A DNA stretch of 64,000 nucleotides from Streptomyces roseolilacinus (GTDB lineage Bacteria > Actinomycetota > Actinomycetes > Streptomycetales > Streptomycetaceae), in NCBI RefSeq assembly GCF_014649335.1, contig NZ_BMSV01000006.1, positions 124,001-188,000 on the forward strand, read 5' to 3'. Positions 24,381 through 32,617 of this stretch are shown here, piece after piece. A program made the position numbers and the translations under genes. Each line of letters starts with the position of its first letter. The first letter of the stretch is position 1. Below the pieces are notes generated by a model. That model ran no database searches, had not been told where the DNA came from, and saw only the letters and a list, made by a program, of their open reading frames with translations.

Positions 24381-25843
24381 ACAAGCCCCTGCGCCACATC
24401 GCGATCTTCTGCGGCCTCCTGGTGCTCGCGCTGCTCGTGCGGGACAACTGGCTGCAGTTCGTCCGTGCCGACGAGCTGAACTCGCACGAGCGCAACAGGC
24501 GGGTGACGATCGAGCGGTACGCCTCCGTGCGCGGCGACATCATCGTCGACGGCAAGCCGATCACCGGTTCCGTCGACTCGAAGGACCCGCTCTACCAGTA
24601 CAAGCGGACCTACGTCGACGGCCCCATGTGGGCGCCGGTCACCGGGTACGCCTCGCAGGCGTACGGCTCGAACCAGCTGGAGAAGCTGAACGACTCAATC
24701 CTCACCGGCAACGACGACCGGCTGTTCTTCGACCGCACGCTCTCGATGTTCACGGGCGAGCAGAAGAAGGGCGGCAACGTCGTCACCACCCTCAACGCCG
24801 CCGCGCAGAAGGCCGCCTTCGAGGGCCTCGGCAAGAAGAAGGGCGCCGTCGCGGCGATCGACCCGCAGACCGGCAAGATCCTCGCGCTGGCCTCCACCCC
24901 GTCGTACGACCCGGGCTCCTTCGCCGGTTATTCGCGGGAGGACGAGAAGGCCTGGGCGTCGCTGGACGAGAAGGTCAACAAGGACAAGCCGATGCTGAAC
25001 CGGGCGCTGCGCGAGATCTACCCGCCGGGTTCGACGTTCAAGGTCCTCACGGCCGCCGCCGCCCTCGAGAACGGCGTCATCAAGGACATCAACGCCCCGA
25101 CGGACACGCCGGAGCCGTACTTCCTGCCGCTCTCCAGGACGACGATGAAGAACCACGCCGGCGGTTGCGAGAACGCCTCGCTGAACTACGCGATGGAGGT
25201 CTCCTGCAACTCCGTCTTCGCGAAGCTCGGCGACGAGGTCGGCCGCGACAAGATGGTCGAGATGGCGGAGAAGTTCGGCTTCAACAACCCAGAGATCGAC
25301 ACCCCGGTCCGCGCGGCCGCCTCCGTCTACGACAAGAAGATGGACCGCGGCGGCAACGCCCTGTCGGCCATCGGCCAGTTCAACACGGCGACGACACCGC
25401 TCCAGATGGCCATGGTCACCGCGGCGATCGCCAACGACGGCAAGCTGATGAAGCCGTACATGGTCGACCACCTGGTGGCTCCGAACCTCGACGTGATCGA
25501 GAAGAACGAGCCCGAGGAGATGAGCCGCCCGATGTCCCCGGAGACCGCGCAGCTCGTCCAGAAGATGATGGAGAACGTCGTCGAGAAGGGCACCGGCACC
25601 AAGGCCGCCATCGACGGCGCCACGGTCGGTGGCAAGACCGGTACGGCGCAGCACGGCGAGAAGAACAAGGCCCGTCCCTACGCCTGGTTCATCTCCTACG
25701 CGAAGACGGACAGCGGCTCCCCGGTCGCCGTCGCCGTGGTCGTCGAGGACTCCGACGCGACCCGCGACGACATCAGCGGCGGTGGCCTGGCCGCGCCGAT
25801 CGCCCGCGACGTGATGAAGGCGGTGCTCGACGGCCGGAGGTGA
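24377..25843 (+). CDS. pbpA: PbpA: class B penicillin-binding protein (transpeptidase)
   Basis: 488 residues from a GTG overlapping the rodA stop. An N-terminal membrane anchor (IAIFCGLLVLALLVRDNW) precedes a short dimerisation region and a transpeptidase domain with the three penicillin-binding motifs: STFK in PPGSTFKVL (about 219), SCN in EVSCNSVF (about 277) and KTG in GGKTGTAQ (about 420). It cross-links peptide stems outside the membrane, with RodA as polymerase partner. A 145-bp gap to pknB suggests an extra promoter or processing site. Confidence 0.95.
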   Translation: MNKPLRHIAIFCGLLVLALLVRDNWLQFVRADELNSHERNRRVTIERYASVRGDIIVDGKPITGSVDSKDPLYQYKRTYVDGPMWAPVTGYASQAYGSNQLEKLNDSILTGNDDRLFFDRTLSMFTGEQKKGGNVVTTLNAAAQKAAFEGLGKKKGAVAAIDPQTGKILALASTPSYDPGSFAGYSREDEKAWASLDEKVNKDKPMLNRALREIYPPGSTFKVLTAAAALENGVIKDINAPTDTPEPYFLPLSRTTMKNHAGGCENASLNYAMEVSCNSVFAKLGDEVGRDKMVEMAEKFGFNNPEIDTPVRAAASVYDKKMDRGGNALSAIGQFNTATTPLQMAMVTAAIANDGKLMKPYMVDHLVAPNLDVIEKNEPEEMSRPMSPETAQLVQKMMENVVEKGTGTKAAIDGATVGGKTGTAQHGEKNKARPYAWFISYAKTDSGSPVAVAVVVEDSDATRDDISGGGLAAPIARDVMKAVLDGRR

Positions 25844-25988
25844 CGGTGTTCCCTGTGTACCGGTCCCGTATCAGCTTGCGGTACCGGACGGATCGGCTCC
25901 CCGTGGCCGGTAGCCTTTGCGCGAACAGCACACCGCCGGACCACACACACGGTTGCGGCCGGGACTGACGGAGAGGGCTGGAACAGTT

Positions 25989-28037
25989 ATGGATGAGCCG
26001 CGTCGCCTCGGCGGCCGGTACGAGCTGGGCTCGGTGCTCGGCCGCGGTGGCATGGCCGAGGTCTACCTCGCCCACGACACCCGGCTCGGCCGCACCGTCG
26101 CCGTGAAGACGCTGCGGGCCGACCTCGCCCGCGACCCGTCCTTCCAGGCCCGGTTCCGCCGTGAGGCCCAGTCGGCCGCCTCGCTCAACCATCCGGCGAT
26201 CGTCGCCGTGTACGACACCGGCGAGGACTACGTCGACGGCGTGTCCATCCCGTACATCGTGATGGAGTACGTCGACGGCTCCACCCTGCGTGAGCTGCTC
26301 CACTCCGGGCGCAAGCTGCTGCCCGAGCGCACGCTGGAGATGACGGTCGGCATCCTCCAGGCCCTGGAGTACTCGCACCGCGCGGGGATCGTCCACCGCG
26401 ACATCAAGCCGGCGAACGTCATGCTGACGCGCACCGGCCAGGTCAAGGTCATGGACTTCGGCATCGCCCGCGCGATGGGCGACGCCGGCATGACCATGAC
26501 GCAGACGGCCGCCGTGATCGGCACCGCCCAGTACCTCTCCCCGGAGCAGGCGAAGGGCGAGACCGTCGACGCCCGCTCCGACCTGTACTCCACCGGCTGC
26601 CTGCTGTACGAGCTGCTGACCGTCCGCCCGCCGTTCATCGGCGACTCCCCGGTCGCGGTCGCCTACCAGCACGTGCGGGAGGAGCCGCAGGCGCCGAGCG
26701 TCTTCGACCCGGAGATCACTCCGGAGATGGACGCGATCGTCCTGAAGGCGCTGGTCAAGGACCCGGACTACCGCTACCAGTCGGCCGACGAGATGCGGGC
26801 CGACATCGAGGCGTGCCTGGACGGCCAGCCGGTCGCCGCGGCGGCCGCGATGGGCGTGCCCAGCGGCTACGGCTACCCGCACCCGGACCAGCAGACCACG
26901 GCCATGCACGCGGCGGACCCGGGCGCCCAGACGTCGATGCTGCCGCCGATGAACCCCGACGACGGGGGCTACGGCTACGACGACCGGGGCGCCGGGCGCC
27001 GCCGGCAGCCGCAGAAGAAGTCGAACCTCTCGACGATCCTGCTGGTCCTCGCCGGCATCCTCGTGCTCGTCGGCGCCATCCTCATCGGCAGGTCGGTCTT
27101 CGGCAGCGAGGGCGCGCGTCAGGTGACCGTCCCGAACCTCGTCGGCAAGACGTACGCGGAGGCCGAGAAGACGGCCGTCAGCTCCGGGGTCAAGGTCACC
27201 AACGCGGGCGGGGAGCGGTGCGACCAGCCCAAGGGTGCGGTCTGCCGCCAGGATCCGGTCGCGGACGGCACCGCGCGGATGGACGAGAACGGCCTCATCA
27301 GCGTCTGGGTGTCGCAGGGCGCGGAGAAGGTCAAGGTCCCCAACGTCCTGGAGCAGTCCGAGGAACTGGCGAAGTCCAACCTCAGGAACGAGAAGTTCAC
27401 CGTCAAGGTGAAGACCGAGGAGTCGGAGAAGCCCGAGGGCACCGTCATCAAGCAGGACCCCGAGGGCGGCACGGAGCACGAGAAGGGCACCGAGGTCACG
27501 ATCACCATCGCCGTGAAGGGGAAGGTGTCCGTACCGAGGGTCATCGACAGCCAGTTCGACCACGCGAAGGCGCAGCTGGAGACGCTGAAGTTCCAGGTGC
27601 AGCGGGAGGACGTGGACTCGGACAAGCCGGCGGGCCAGGTCGTCGACCAGAACCCGAAGCCGGACGAGCGGGTCTCCGAGGGCTCGACGATCACCCTGAA
27701 GGTGTCGAAGGGACCGCAGCAGCAGCAGGTCGAGGTGCCCCAGGTCGTCGGCATGCTGCTGGGCCAGGCGAAGCAGGTGCTCGCGCAGCGGGGCCTCCAG
27801 CTGGCCGTCGGCGAGGGCCCGGACAACGACGCGGTGTTCGTCGTCGACCAGGACCCGAAGCCCGGCCAGAAGGTCGACCCGAACACCACGGTCACCGTGA
27901 AGACCCAGGGCCTGGGCGGGAACGGCGGGAACGGTGGGAACGGCGGCGACAACGGGAACGGCGACAACGACGGCGACGGTGACAACACCGGCTGGTTCGG
28001 CGGCGTGACCGGCGCGTCCTTCCGCTCCGAGCCGTAG
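25989..28037 (+). CDS. pknB: PknB: PASTA-domain Ser/Thr protein kinase
   Basis: 682 residues from ATG 25989. Kinase domain about 10-275 with GRGGMAEVYLAHD (P-loop), VAVKTL (Lys), HRDIKPANVM (catalytic loop) and MDFGIA (DFG). The activation segment has several Thr. A juxtamembrane linker leads to one membrane span (ILLVLAGILVLVGAILIG, about 347) and four external PASTA repeats beginning VTVPNLVG, VKVPNVLE, VSVPRVID and VEVPQVVG, which sense muropeptide or lipid II. A Gly/Asn/Asp-rich tail closes the protein. It ends the fha-pstP-rodA-pbpA cluster. An upstream in-frame GTG (25917) is less likely. Confidence 0.95.
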   Translation: MDEPRRLGGRYELGSVLGRGGMAEVYLAHDTRLGRTVAVKTLRADLARDPSFQARFRREAQSAASLNHPAIVAVYDTGEDYVDGVSIPYIVMEYVDGSTLRELLHSGRKLLPERTLEMTVGILQALEYSHRAGIVHRDIKPANVMLTRTGQVKVMDFGIARAMGDAGMTMTQTAAVIGTAQYLSPEQAKGETVDARSDLYSTGCLLYELLTVRPPFIGDSPVAVAYQHVREEPQAPSVFDPEITPEMDAIVLKALVKDPDYRYQSADEMRADIEACLDGQPVAAAAAMGVPSGYGYPHPDQQTTAMHAADPGAQTSMLPPMNPDDGGYGYDDRGAGRRRQPQKKSNLSTILLVLAGILVLVGAILIGRSVFGSEGARQVTVPNLVGKTYAEAEKTAVSSGVKVTNAGGERCDQPKGAVCRQDPVADGTARMDENGLISVWVSQGAEKVKVPNVLEQSEELAKSNLRNEKFTVKVKTEESEKPEGTVIKQDPEGGTEHEKGTEVTITIAVKGKVSVPRVIDSQFDHAKAQLETLKFQVQREDVDSDKPAGQVVDQNPKPDERVSEGSTITLKVSKGPQQQQVEVPQVVGMLLGQAKQVLAQRGLQLAVGEGPDNDAVFVVDQDPKPGQKVDPNTTVTVKTQGLGGNGGNGGNGGDNGNGDNDGDGDNTGWFGGVTGASFRSEP

Positions 28038-28051
28038 ACCGGAGGCCACCA

Positions 28052-28113
28052 CCCCGGGGCATGGCGGAGGCCCGGCACCCACTCGGGTGCCGGGCCTCCG
28101 TCATGCCCCGGGG
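28052..28113. terminator. Very long bidirectional terminator between pknB and sortase gene
   Basis: A 29-bp stem (28052-28080 with 28085-28113) around an ACTC loop; the only irregularity is one G.U pair. It starts 14 bp after the pknB stop and 36 bp before the convergent sortase stop. It is the strongest hairpin I see in the window. Confidence 0.85.
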
Positions 28114-28149
28114 ACCGCGCGGACCGGTGGCCGGGCCGCCGGGGCGGGC

Positions 28150-28830
28150 TCAGCGCAGTTCGGCGGGCCTGGTCCGCTCGTGGTCGACCTTCTCCGTGCG
28201 GACCAGCTCGCCCCAGACGATGTACCGGAAGTCCGAGGTCAGGATCGGCGTGCAGGTCGTGAGCGTGATGTACCGGCCCGGCTTGGTCTTGCCGGACTCC
28301 TTCGGGACGGGCTGGAGCACGTCCACGTTGAACCGGGAGGTCTTCGGGAGGGTCTCGTAGACCTTGTAGACGTACCAGGTGTCCTTCGTCTCGAAGACGA
28401 TCGGGTCGCCGACCTTCATCTTGTGGATGTCGTGGAACTTGGCGCCGTGCCCGTCACGGTGCGCGGCCAGCGTGAAGTTGCCGGTCCGGTCCTGCGGGAG
28501 GGCCGACTTGACGGGGTCGGTGTAGTACCCGGCGACACCGTGGTTGAGGACGTCCGGGCTGGTGCCCTCCTTGACCAGGACCTCGTCCCCGCCCATCGCC
28601 GGGACGTGGAGGAAGCCGAGGCCGCCCTGGGTGTCGAGGGCGCCGGGACCGGTGTCGGCAATCCAGCTGTCGCGCACGGCGTCACCCTGCTTGTCCGCCT
28701 CGCGGTCGGCCAGGACGTTCGTCCACCACAGCGAGTAGACGACGAACAGACCCATCAGCACGCCTGCGGTGATCAGCAGTTCGCCGAAGACACTGATGAC
28801 GCCGGCGATCCGGCTGCGCGCACGTGCCAC
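28150..28830 (-). CDS. Class E sortase (first copy, short)
   Basis: 226 residues from GTG 28830. One N-terminal membrane anchor (ISVFGELLITAGVLMGLFVVY), then a sortase domain: FTLAAHRDGHGAKF with the catalytic His, and ITLTTCTPILTSDFR with the catalytic Cys in the TLTTC motif, followed by the conserved Arg. Class E sortases in Streptomyces attach chaplins and other proteins with an LAxTG signal to the wall. It lies 23 bp from the second sortase gene on the same strand. The start has no strong ribosome-binding site. Confidence 0.9.
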   Translation of the reverse strand: MARARSRIAGVISVFGELLITAGVLMGLFVVYSLWWTNVLADREADKQGDAVRDSWIADTGPGALDTQGGLGFLHVPAMGGDEVLVKEGTSPDVLNHGVAGYYTDPVKSALPQDRTGNFTLAAHRDGHGAKFHDIHKMKVGDPIVFETKDTWYVYKVYETLPKTSRFNVDVLQPVPKESGKTKPGRYITLTTCTPILTSDFRYIVWGELVRTEKVDHERTRPAELR

Positions 28831-28853
28831 AACATCTGTCCCGTCTTGAGGTG

Positions 28854-30299
28854 TCAGCCCGCGAGCGCGTCCGGTACGCCCTTGCTGCGCGGCCGTTCTT
28901 CGACCATCTTGCCCCACACGATCATGCGGTAGGTACTGGTGAACTCCGGGGTGCACGTGGTCAGCGTGATGTACCGGCCCGGACCGGTGAACCCGGAGCC
29001 GTCGGGGACGGGCTTGAGCACCGAGACGTTCGACGGCGGGGTCTGCGGCAGGATACTGGCCATCGCGTAGGTGTAGTACGCCTCGCGGGTCTCGACGACG
29101 ATGGGGTCGCCGGGGCGCAGCTGGTTGATGTACCGGAACGGCTCGCCGTGGGTGTTGCGGTGCCCGGCGACCGCGAAGTTGCCCTCCTTGTCGGACGGCA
29201 TGGCGGTCTTCAGCGCTCCCTCGGCGTAGTGGCCGGCCATGCCCTTGTCGAGGACCTTCTCCTTGTCGATGCCCTCGGCGACCGGCACGACGACGTCGAG
29301 CTTGGGGATGTGGAGTATCGCGAAGCCCTCACCGGCCTCGAAGACGCCCGGCTTCCGGGCGGAGTCGTCCTTCGCCCAGTCCTGCGCGATCCGGTCCTTC
29401 GCCTTGTCGACCTCCAGGCCCGCCTGGACGTTCGTCCACCACAGCTGGTAGGCGACGAAGAGCAGCATGACCACGCCGAACGTGATGAAGATCTCGCCCA
29501 TGACGCGGCTGGCGATGACGCCGAAGCCGTCCTTCGCGGCGCGGGCGGCGCGGCGCGCCTCGACCCGGGACAGGGGGGCACCGGACGGAGGGGCCGCCGG
29601 GGGCGGGGTTCCGGGGGCGCGGCGACGGCCGCCGCCGCGGCCCTTCGCGGCGGCACGGCGCCGCTCGGCCCGGCCCCCGGTCCGCGGTTCCTCGGCGTCC
29701 CGCCGCGCGGGAGGCGCCGCCGGGCCGGGGTCGGGGGCGGCGGCTGGGCCGGCCGTCGGGTCGGTGGCGTCGACGACGGGGAGCGCCGCCGTCGCGCCGA
29801 CCTCGGTCGCGGGGGCGGGAGCGGCCGGGGCGTGCGCCGCGTGCGGCTGCTCGTACGGGCCCGGCCCGTGGTGCCCCTGCGGCCGCGCGTAGGGCTGCGG
29901 GGTGTCGTAGGGCTGCGGGGTGTCGTACGCCAGGGGGGCCCGGCCCTGCGGCCCGGCGCCGGGCGGCGGCTGGGGCGCGGCGTACTGCGGGGGCACGTCG
30001 TACTGCGGGGGTGCGGTGTACTGCGGGGACGCGTCGTACTGCTGGGGTACCGCGTACGGGGCCTGCGGGTCGCCCTGGGCCCCGTACGGGGCGTACGCCT
30101 CGTACGGGGCCTCGTACGTCCCGGCCGTCCCCGGCGGTCCTCCGGGCGCCCCGTACGGCTGCTGCCGCCACTCCTGGGGCTCCGGCACGGCTCCGGGCAC
30201 CGGGTCCTCCTGCCGCGGGTGCTGGTTCGTGTCCCGGAACCAGGGCGACCCCTCCGAGCCGCCCCCGGCCGCGTCGTGCTCCGGGCGCGCCGAGGTCAC
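28854..30299 (-). CDS. Class E sortase (second copy) with long repetitive cytoplasmic N-terminus
   Basis: 481 residues. The first ~215 residues are Pro/Gln/Tyr/Ala-rich with QYDASPQYTAPPQYDVPPQ-like six-residue repeats. A basic Arg/Lys stretch precedes a membrane span (ITFGVVMLLFVAYQLWW) and a sortase domain with FAVAGHRNTHGEPF (His) and ITLTTCTPEFTSTYR (Cys). The GTG start overlaps the stop of the upstream glutamine-amidotransferase gene (GTGA). The long N-tail is cytosolic in topology and unlike the short paralogue; its role is unknown. Confidence 0.9.
   Translation of the reverse strand: MTSARPEHDAAGGGSEGSPWFRDTNQHPRQEDPVPGAVPEPQEWRQQPYGAPGGPPGTAGTYEAPYEAYAPYGAQGDPQAPYAVPQQYDASPQYTAPPQYDVPPQYAAPQPPPGAGPQGRAPLAYDTPQPYDTPQPYARPQGHHGPGPYEQPHAAHAPAAPAPATEVGATAALPVVDATDPTAGPAAAPDPGPAAPPARRDAEEPRTGGRAERRRAAAKGRGGGRRRAPGTPPPAAPPSGAPLSRVEARRAARAAKDGFGVIASRVMGEIFITFGVVMLLFVAYQLWWTNVQAGLEVDKAKDRIAQDWAKDDSARKPGVFEAGEGFAILHIPKLDVVVPVAEGIDKEKVLDKGMAGHYAEGALKTAMPSDKEGNFAVAGHRNTHGEPFRYINQLRPGDPIVVETREAYYTYAMASILPQTPPSNVSVLKPVPDGSGFTGPGRYITLTTCTPEFTSTYRMIVWGKMVEERPRSKGVPDALAG
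29891..30053. repeat. 18-bp tandem repeats inside the second sortase gene
   Basis: Two perfect 18-bp units (29891-29908, 29909-29926) and, 55 bp on, four diverged 18-bp units starting GTACTGC (29982-30053). They encode six-residue repeats (QPYDTP-like and QYDxxP-like) in the cytosolic N-tail, so repeat number can change without a frameshift. Confidence 0.75.
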
Positions 30300-30934
30300 G
30301 CGACGGCCTTGCCCACCACCGGCGCGAGGCCCACGGAGCGGCCGACCGCACCGGTGTCGCCGCACCGCTCCAGCCAGTTGGCGAGCATCAGGTGGCCGTG
30401 CTCGGTCAGCACCGACTCGGGGTGGAACTGCACGCCCTCCACGGCGTGCTCACGGTGCCGGAGCCCCATGATGATCCCGTCCTCGGTGCGCGCCGTGACC
30501 TCCAGGACGTCCGGCAGCGCGGTCGGTTCGGCGGCCAGCGAGTGGTACCGGGTCGCGGTGAACGGGGACGGCACCCCGGCGAACACCCCCTGGCCCCCGT
30601 GGACGACGAGGGACGTCTTGCCGTGCAGCAGCTCGGGGGCGCGGTCGACGACCCCGCCGTACGCCACGGCCATCGACTGCATGCCGAGGCAGACGCCGAA
30701 GACGGGGACGCCCGTCCCGGCGCAGTGCCGGACCATGTCCACGCAGACGCCGGCCTCCTCGGGCGTGCCCGGGCCGGGCGAGAGCAGGACGCCGTCGAAG
30801 CCGTCCTGGGCGTGGGCCAGCTCGACCTGGTCGTTGCGGACGACCTCGCACTCCGCGCCGAGCTGGTAGAGGTACTGGACGAGGTTGAAGACGAAGCTGT
30901 CGTAGTTGTCGACGACGAGGATGCGTGCGCTCAC
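30296..30934 (-). CDS. Glutamine amidotransferase, aminodeoxychorismate/anthranilate synthase component II
   Basis: 212 residues, class I glutamine amidotransferase. VDNYDSFVFNLVQYL (about 8-22), LLSPGPGTPEEAG, GVCLGMQSMAVAYGG with the catalytic Cys (about 80), and QFHPESVLTEHG with catalytic His and Glu (about 169-171). It supplies ammonia for p-aminobenzoate or anthranilate synthesis; the synthase component I is not in the window, so PabA versus TrpG is open. The GTG start overlaps the stop of a 53-residue membrane protein. Confidence 0.9.
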   Translation of the reverse strand: MSARILVVDNYDSFVFNLVQYLYQLGAECEVVRNDQVELAHAQDGFDGVLLSPGPGTPEEAGVCVDMVRHCAGTGVPVFGVCLGMQSMAVAYGGVVDRAPELLHGKTSLVVHGGQGVFAGVPSPFTATRYHSLAAEPTALPDVLEVTARTEDGIIMGLRHREHAVEGVQFHPESVLTEHGHLMLANWLERCGDTGAVGRSVGLAPVVGKAVA

Positions 30935-31092
30935 TGTCCGTCCACCGTCACATCGTTGAAGGGAAGCAGGGGCTCCGCCCAGGGGAACACGTACTGGAAG
31001 AGCAGGAAGACGACGCCGAGGGCGAGCACGAGCGAGATCAGCCCCCGCACCCATGCGTTGCCCGGGAGATGCCGCCAGATCCAGCCGTACAT
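30931..31092 (-). CDS. Small (53-residue) single-span membrane protein
   Basis: ATG 31092 opens a frame beginning MYGWIWRHLPGNAWVRG, followed by a hydrophobic span (LISLVLALGVVFLLFQYVF, about 18-36) and a short acidic tail ending VTVDGQ. Its TGA overlaps the GTG of the amidotransferase gene by four bases, and it lies 91 bp after the DUF881 gene on the same strand. The amino-acid pattern (basic head, Trp-flanked span) and coupling support a real gene. No function is known to me. Confidence 0.75.
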   Translation of the reverse strand: MYGWIWRHLPGNAWVRGLISLVLALGVVFLLFQYVFPWAEPLLPFNDVTVDGQ

Positions 31093-31183
31093 GACGTCTG
31101 CCGTCCCTTCCTTCGATACCGCACCAGAGTACGGGGCGTTCCCCTCCCGGTGGGGCCGCTGTGGAAAACGTGGACGCTCCGCG

Positions 31184-31951
31184 CTAGGCAGCCGGTTGCG
31201 CGTACCGCAGGTCCACCGTGCCCGCGTAGCCGGGCAGGGTCATCGCGCCGCGCTCCTCGACCTTCCAGCCCAGGCCGTACGCCTTCACGTAGAGCTGGTA
31301 GTTCCGGATCGCGGGGGAGGCGGCGAGGGCCTCGCGCAGCCTGCCGGTGTCGCCGACGGCCGTGACCTTGTAGGGCGGGGAGTAGACGCGGCCCTGGAGG
31401 ATCAGGGTGTTGCCGACGCAGCGCACGGCGCTGGTGGAGATCAGGCGCTGGTCCATGACCTGGATGCCCTGGGCGCCGCCCTGCCAGAGGGCGTTGACCA
31501 CGGCCTGGAGGTCCTGCTGGTGGATGACCAGGTCGTTGGCCTGCGGTTCGGGGTAGCCGGGGGCCGCCCGGGCGTCCGGCGGGGCGTCGTTGAGCGTGAC
31601 CGTGAGGCCGTCGCCGGATACCTCCGTGGTGCCCGCGGACTTCTCCAGGGCGCCGAGCCGCGCGTCCTCGGCGTCGCTGGAGCCGTCGTCGCGGCGGGCC
31701 AGTCCGTCGACCTCGTCGCGTACGGCCGCGGTGGACTCCTCCAGCTCGGCGTTCTTGTCGCTGCGGTCCCGGACGAGGTCGGAGAGCCGCAGCAGGGAGT
31801 CGTCCGTGCGGATGTTGGTGCCCTTGGCGGTGTTGAAGCTGGTGACGAAGATCAGGCCCGCGAGCGCGAAGACGGCAGCCGTCAGCAGCCGTACCGGCCG
31901 CCACGTGCCGCGCCGGGCCGGCTCCGTGGGAGAGTCGGCGGAATTGCTCAA
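31184..31951 (-). CDS. DUF881-family membrane-anchored protein
   Basis: 255 residues from a TTG start at 31951, preceded by AAGGAG 11 bases upstream; no better start exists in frame. N-terminal anchor (LLTAAVFALAGLIFVTSF, about 22-40), an external coiled-coil-like stretch (about 45-100), then the DUF881 core: GLTVTLNDAPP, NDLVIHQQDLQAVVNALW, AQGIQVMDQRLISTSAV and PPYKVTAVGD. DUF881 proteins lie next to crgA in many actinobacteria and may take part in division or envelope assembly. It diverges from crgA. Confidence 0.85.
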   Translation of the reverse strand: MSNSADSPTEPARRGTWRPVRLLTAAVFALAGLIFVTSFNTAKGTNIRTDDSLLRLSDLVRDRSDKNAELEESTAAVRDEVDGLARRDDGSSDAEDARLGALEKSAGTTEVSGDGLTVTLNDAPPDARAAPGYPEPQANDLVIHQQDLQAVVNALWQGGAQGIQVMDQRLISTSAVRCVGNTLILQGRVYSPPYKVTAVGDTGRLREALAASPAIRNYQLYVKAYGLGWKVEERGAMTLPGYAGTVDLRYAQPAA

Positions 31952-32095
31952 CGTACCCTTATCTCCTTAGGCGTCGCGGAAGCACTACGCTAACGGACGC
32001 CTGGGCGAGGAGGCGGGTCACCTCACTCTCAGCCCGTACCAGCACAAGTCACCGTTTCCGCGCGGTCACGCAGCGCATCGACAGGAGAGTTCCTC

Positions 32096-32353
32096 GTGCC
32101 GAAGTCACGTATCCGCAAGAAGGCCGACTTCACGCCGCCCCCCGCCGCGAAGCAGGCGACCGCCATCAAGCTGACCAACCGCAGCTGGGTCGCTCCGGTC
32201 ATGCTGGCGCTGTTCGCGATCGGGCTGGCGTGGATCGTGGTCTTCTTCGTCACCGACGGCACGCTCCCCATGGCGTCGCTGAGGAACTGGAACGTCGCCG
32301 TCGGCTTCGGCTTCATCGCCGCCGGCTTCGCGGTTTCCACCCAGTGGAAGTAG
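32096..32353 (+). CDS. crgA: CrgA, septation regulator
   Basis: 85 residues from a GTG with AGGAGAG about 6 bases upstream. A basic N-terminus (MPKSRIRKKADFTPP) is followed by two membrane spans: WVAPVMLALFAIGLAWIVVFFV (about 30-51) and VAVGFGFIAAGFAVSTQW (about 67-84). In Streptomyces CrgA coordinates Z-ring formation and timing of aerial septation; in mycobacteria it recruits wall-synthesis proteins. Full-length and normal. Confidence 0.95.
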   Translation: MPKSRIRKKADFTPPPAAKQATAIKLTNRSWVAPVMLALFAIGLAWIVVFFVTDGTLPMASLRNWNVAVGFGFIAAGFAVSTQWK

Positions 32354-32397
32354 CGGAGTAGCGGAAGACCCTTCGCGCCGTCAAGCACTCGTTCGGG

Positions 32398-32598
32398 TTA
32401 TCCACAGCATTGTGCACAGCCGTGGAAAAGTTCAGACGATCTGTGGATAACGCAGATGGCATTGACGCCGATGTGACCGCACGCCTCTCCGCAGCCCGCC
32501 GTACCTGCCCCTCGCCGCCCTGGAAACACCCAGGTCAGCGACGAGGGGTACAGGCGTTCCCGACCCCCTGCAGCAGCGTCGTCACCGGCTGTGGACAA
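32398..32598. promoter_or_regulatory. Cluster of DnaA boxes away from oriC
   Basis: The 264-bp gap between convergent crgA and the rhomboid gene has three perfect boxes: TTATCCACA at 32398-32406 (+), TTATCCACA at 32442-32450 (-) and TTGTCCACA at 32590-32598 (-). Variants TTGTGCACA (32410-32418, +) and TTTTCCACG (32421-32429, -) fill the left half. The gap serves no promoter (both genes end here). A DnaA-box cluster near oriC that titrates DnaA has been described in S. coelicolor; this may be its counterpart. Confidence 0.7.
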
Positions 32599-32617
32599 CT
32601 CTGGGGAAAGCTCCCGC

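Noticed and set aside
25773..28082. Long minus-strand open frame opposite pknB
   Set aside because: Antisense shadow of the kinase gene; no motif, low-complexity composition.
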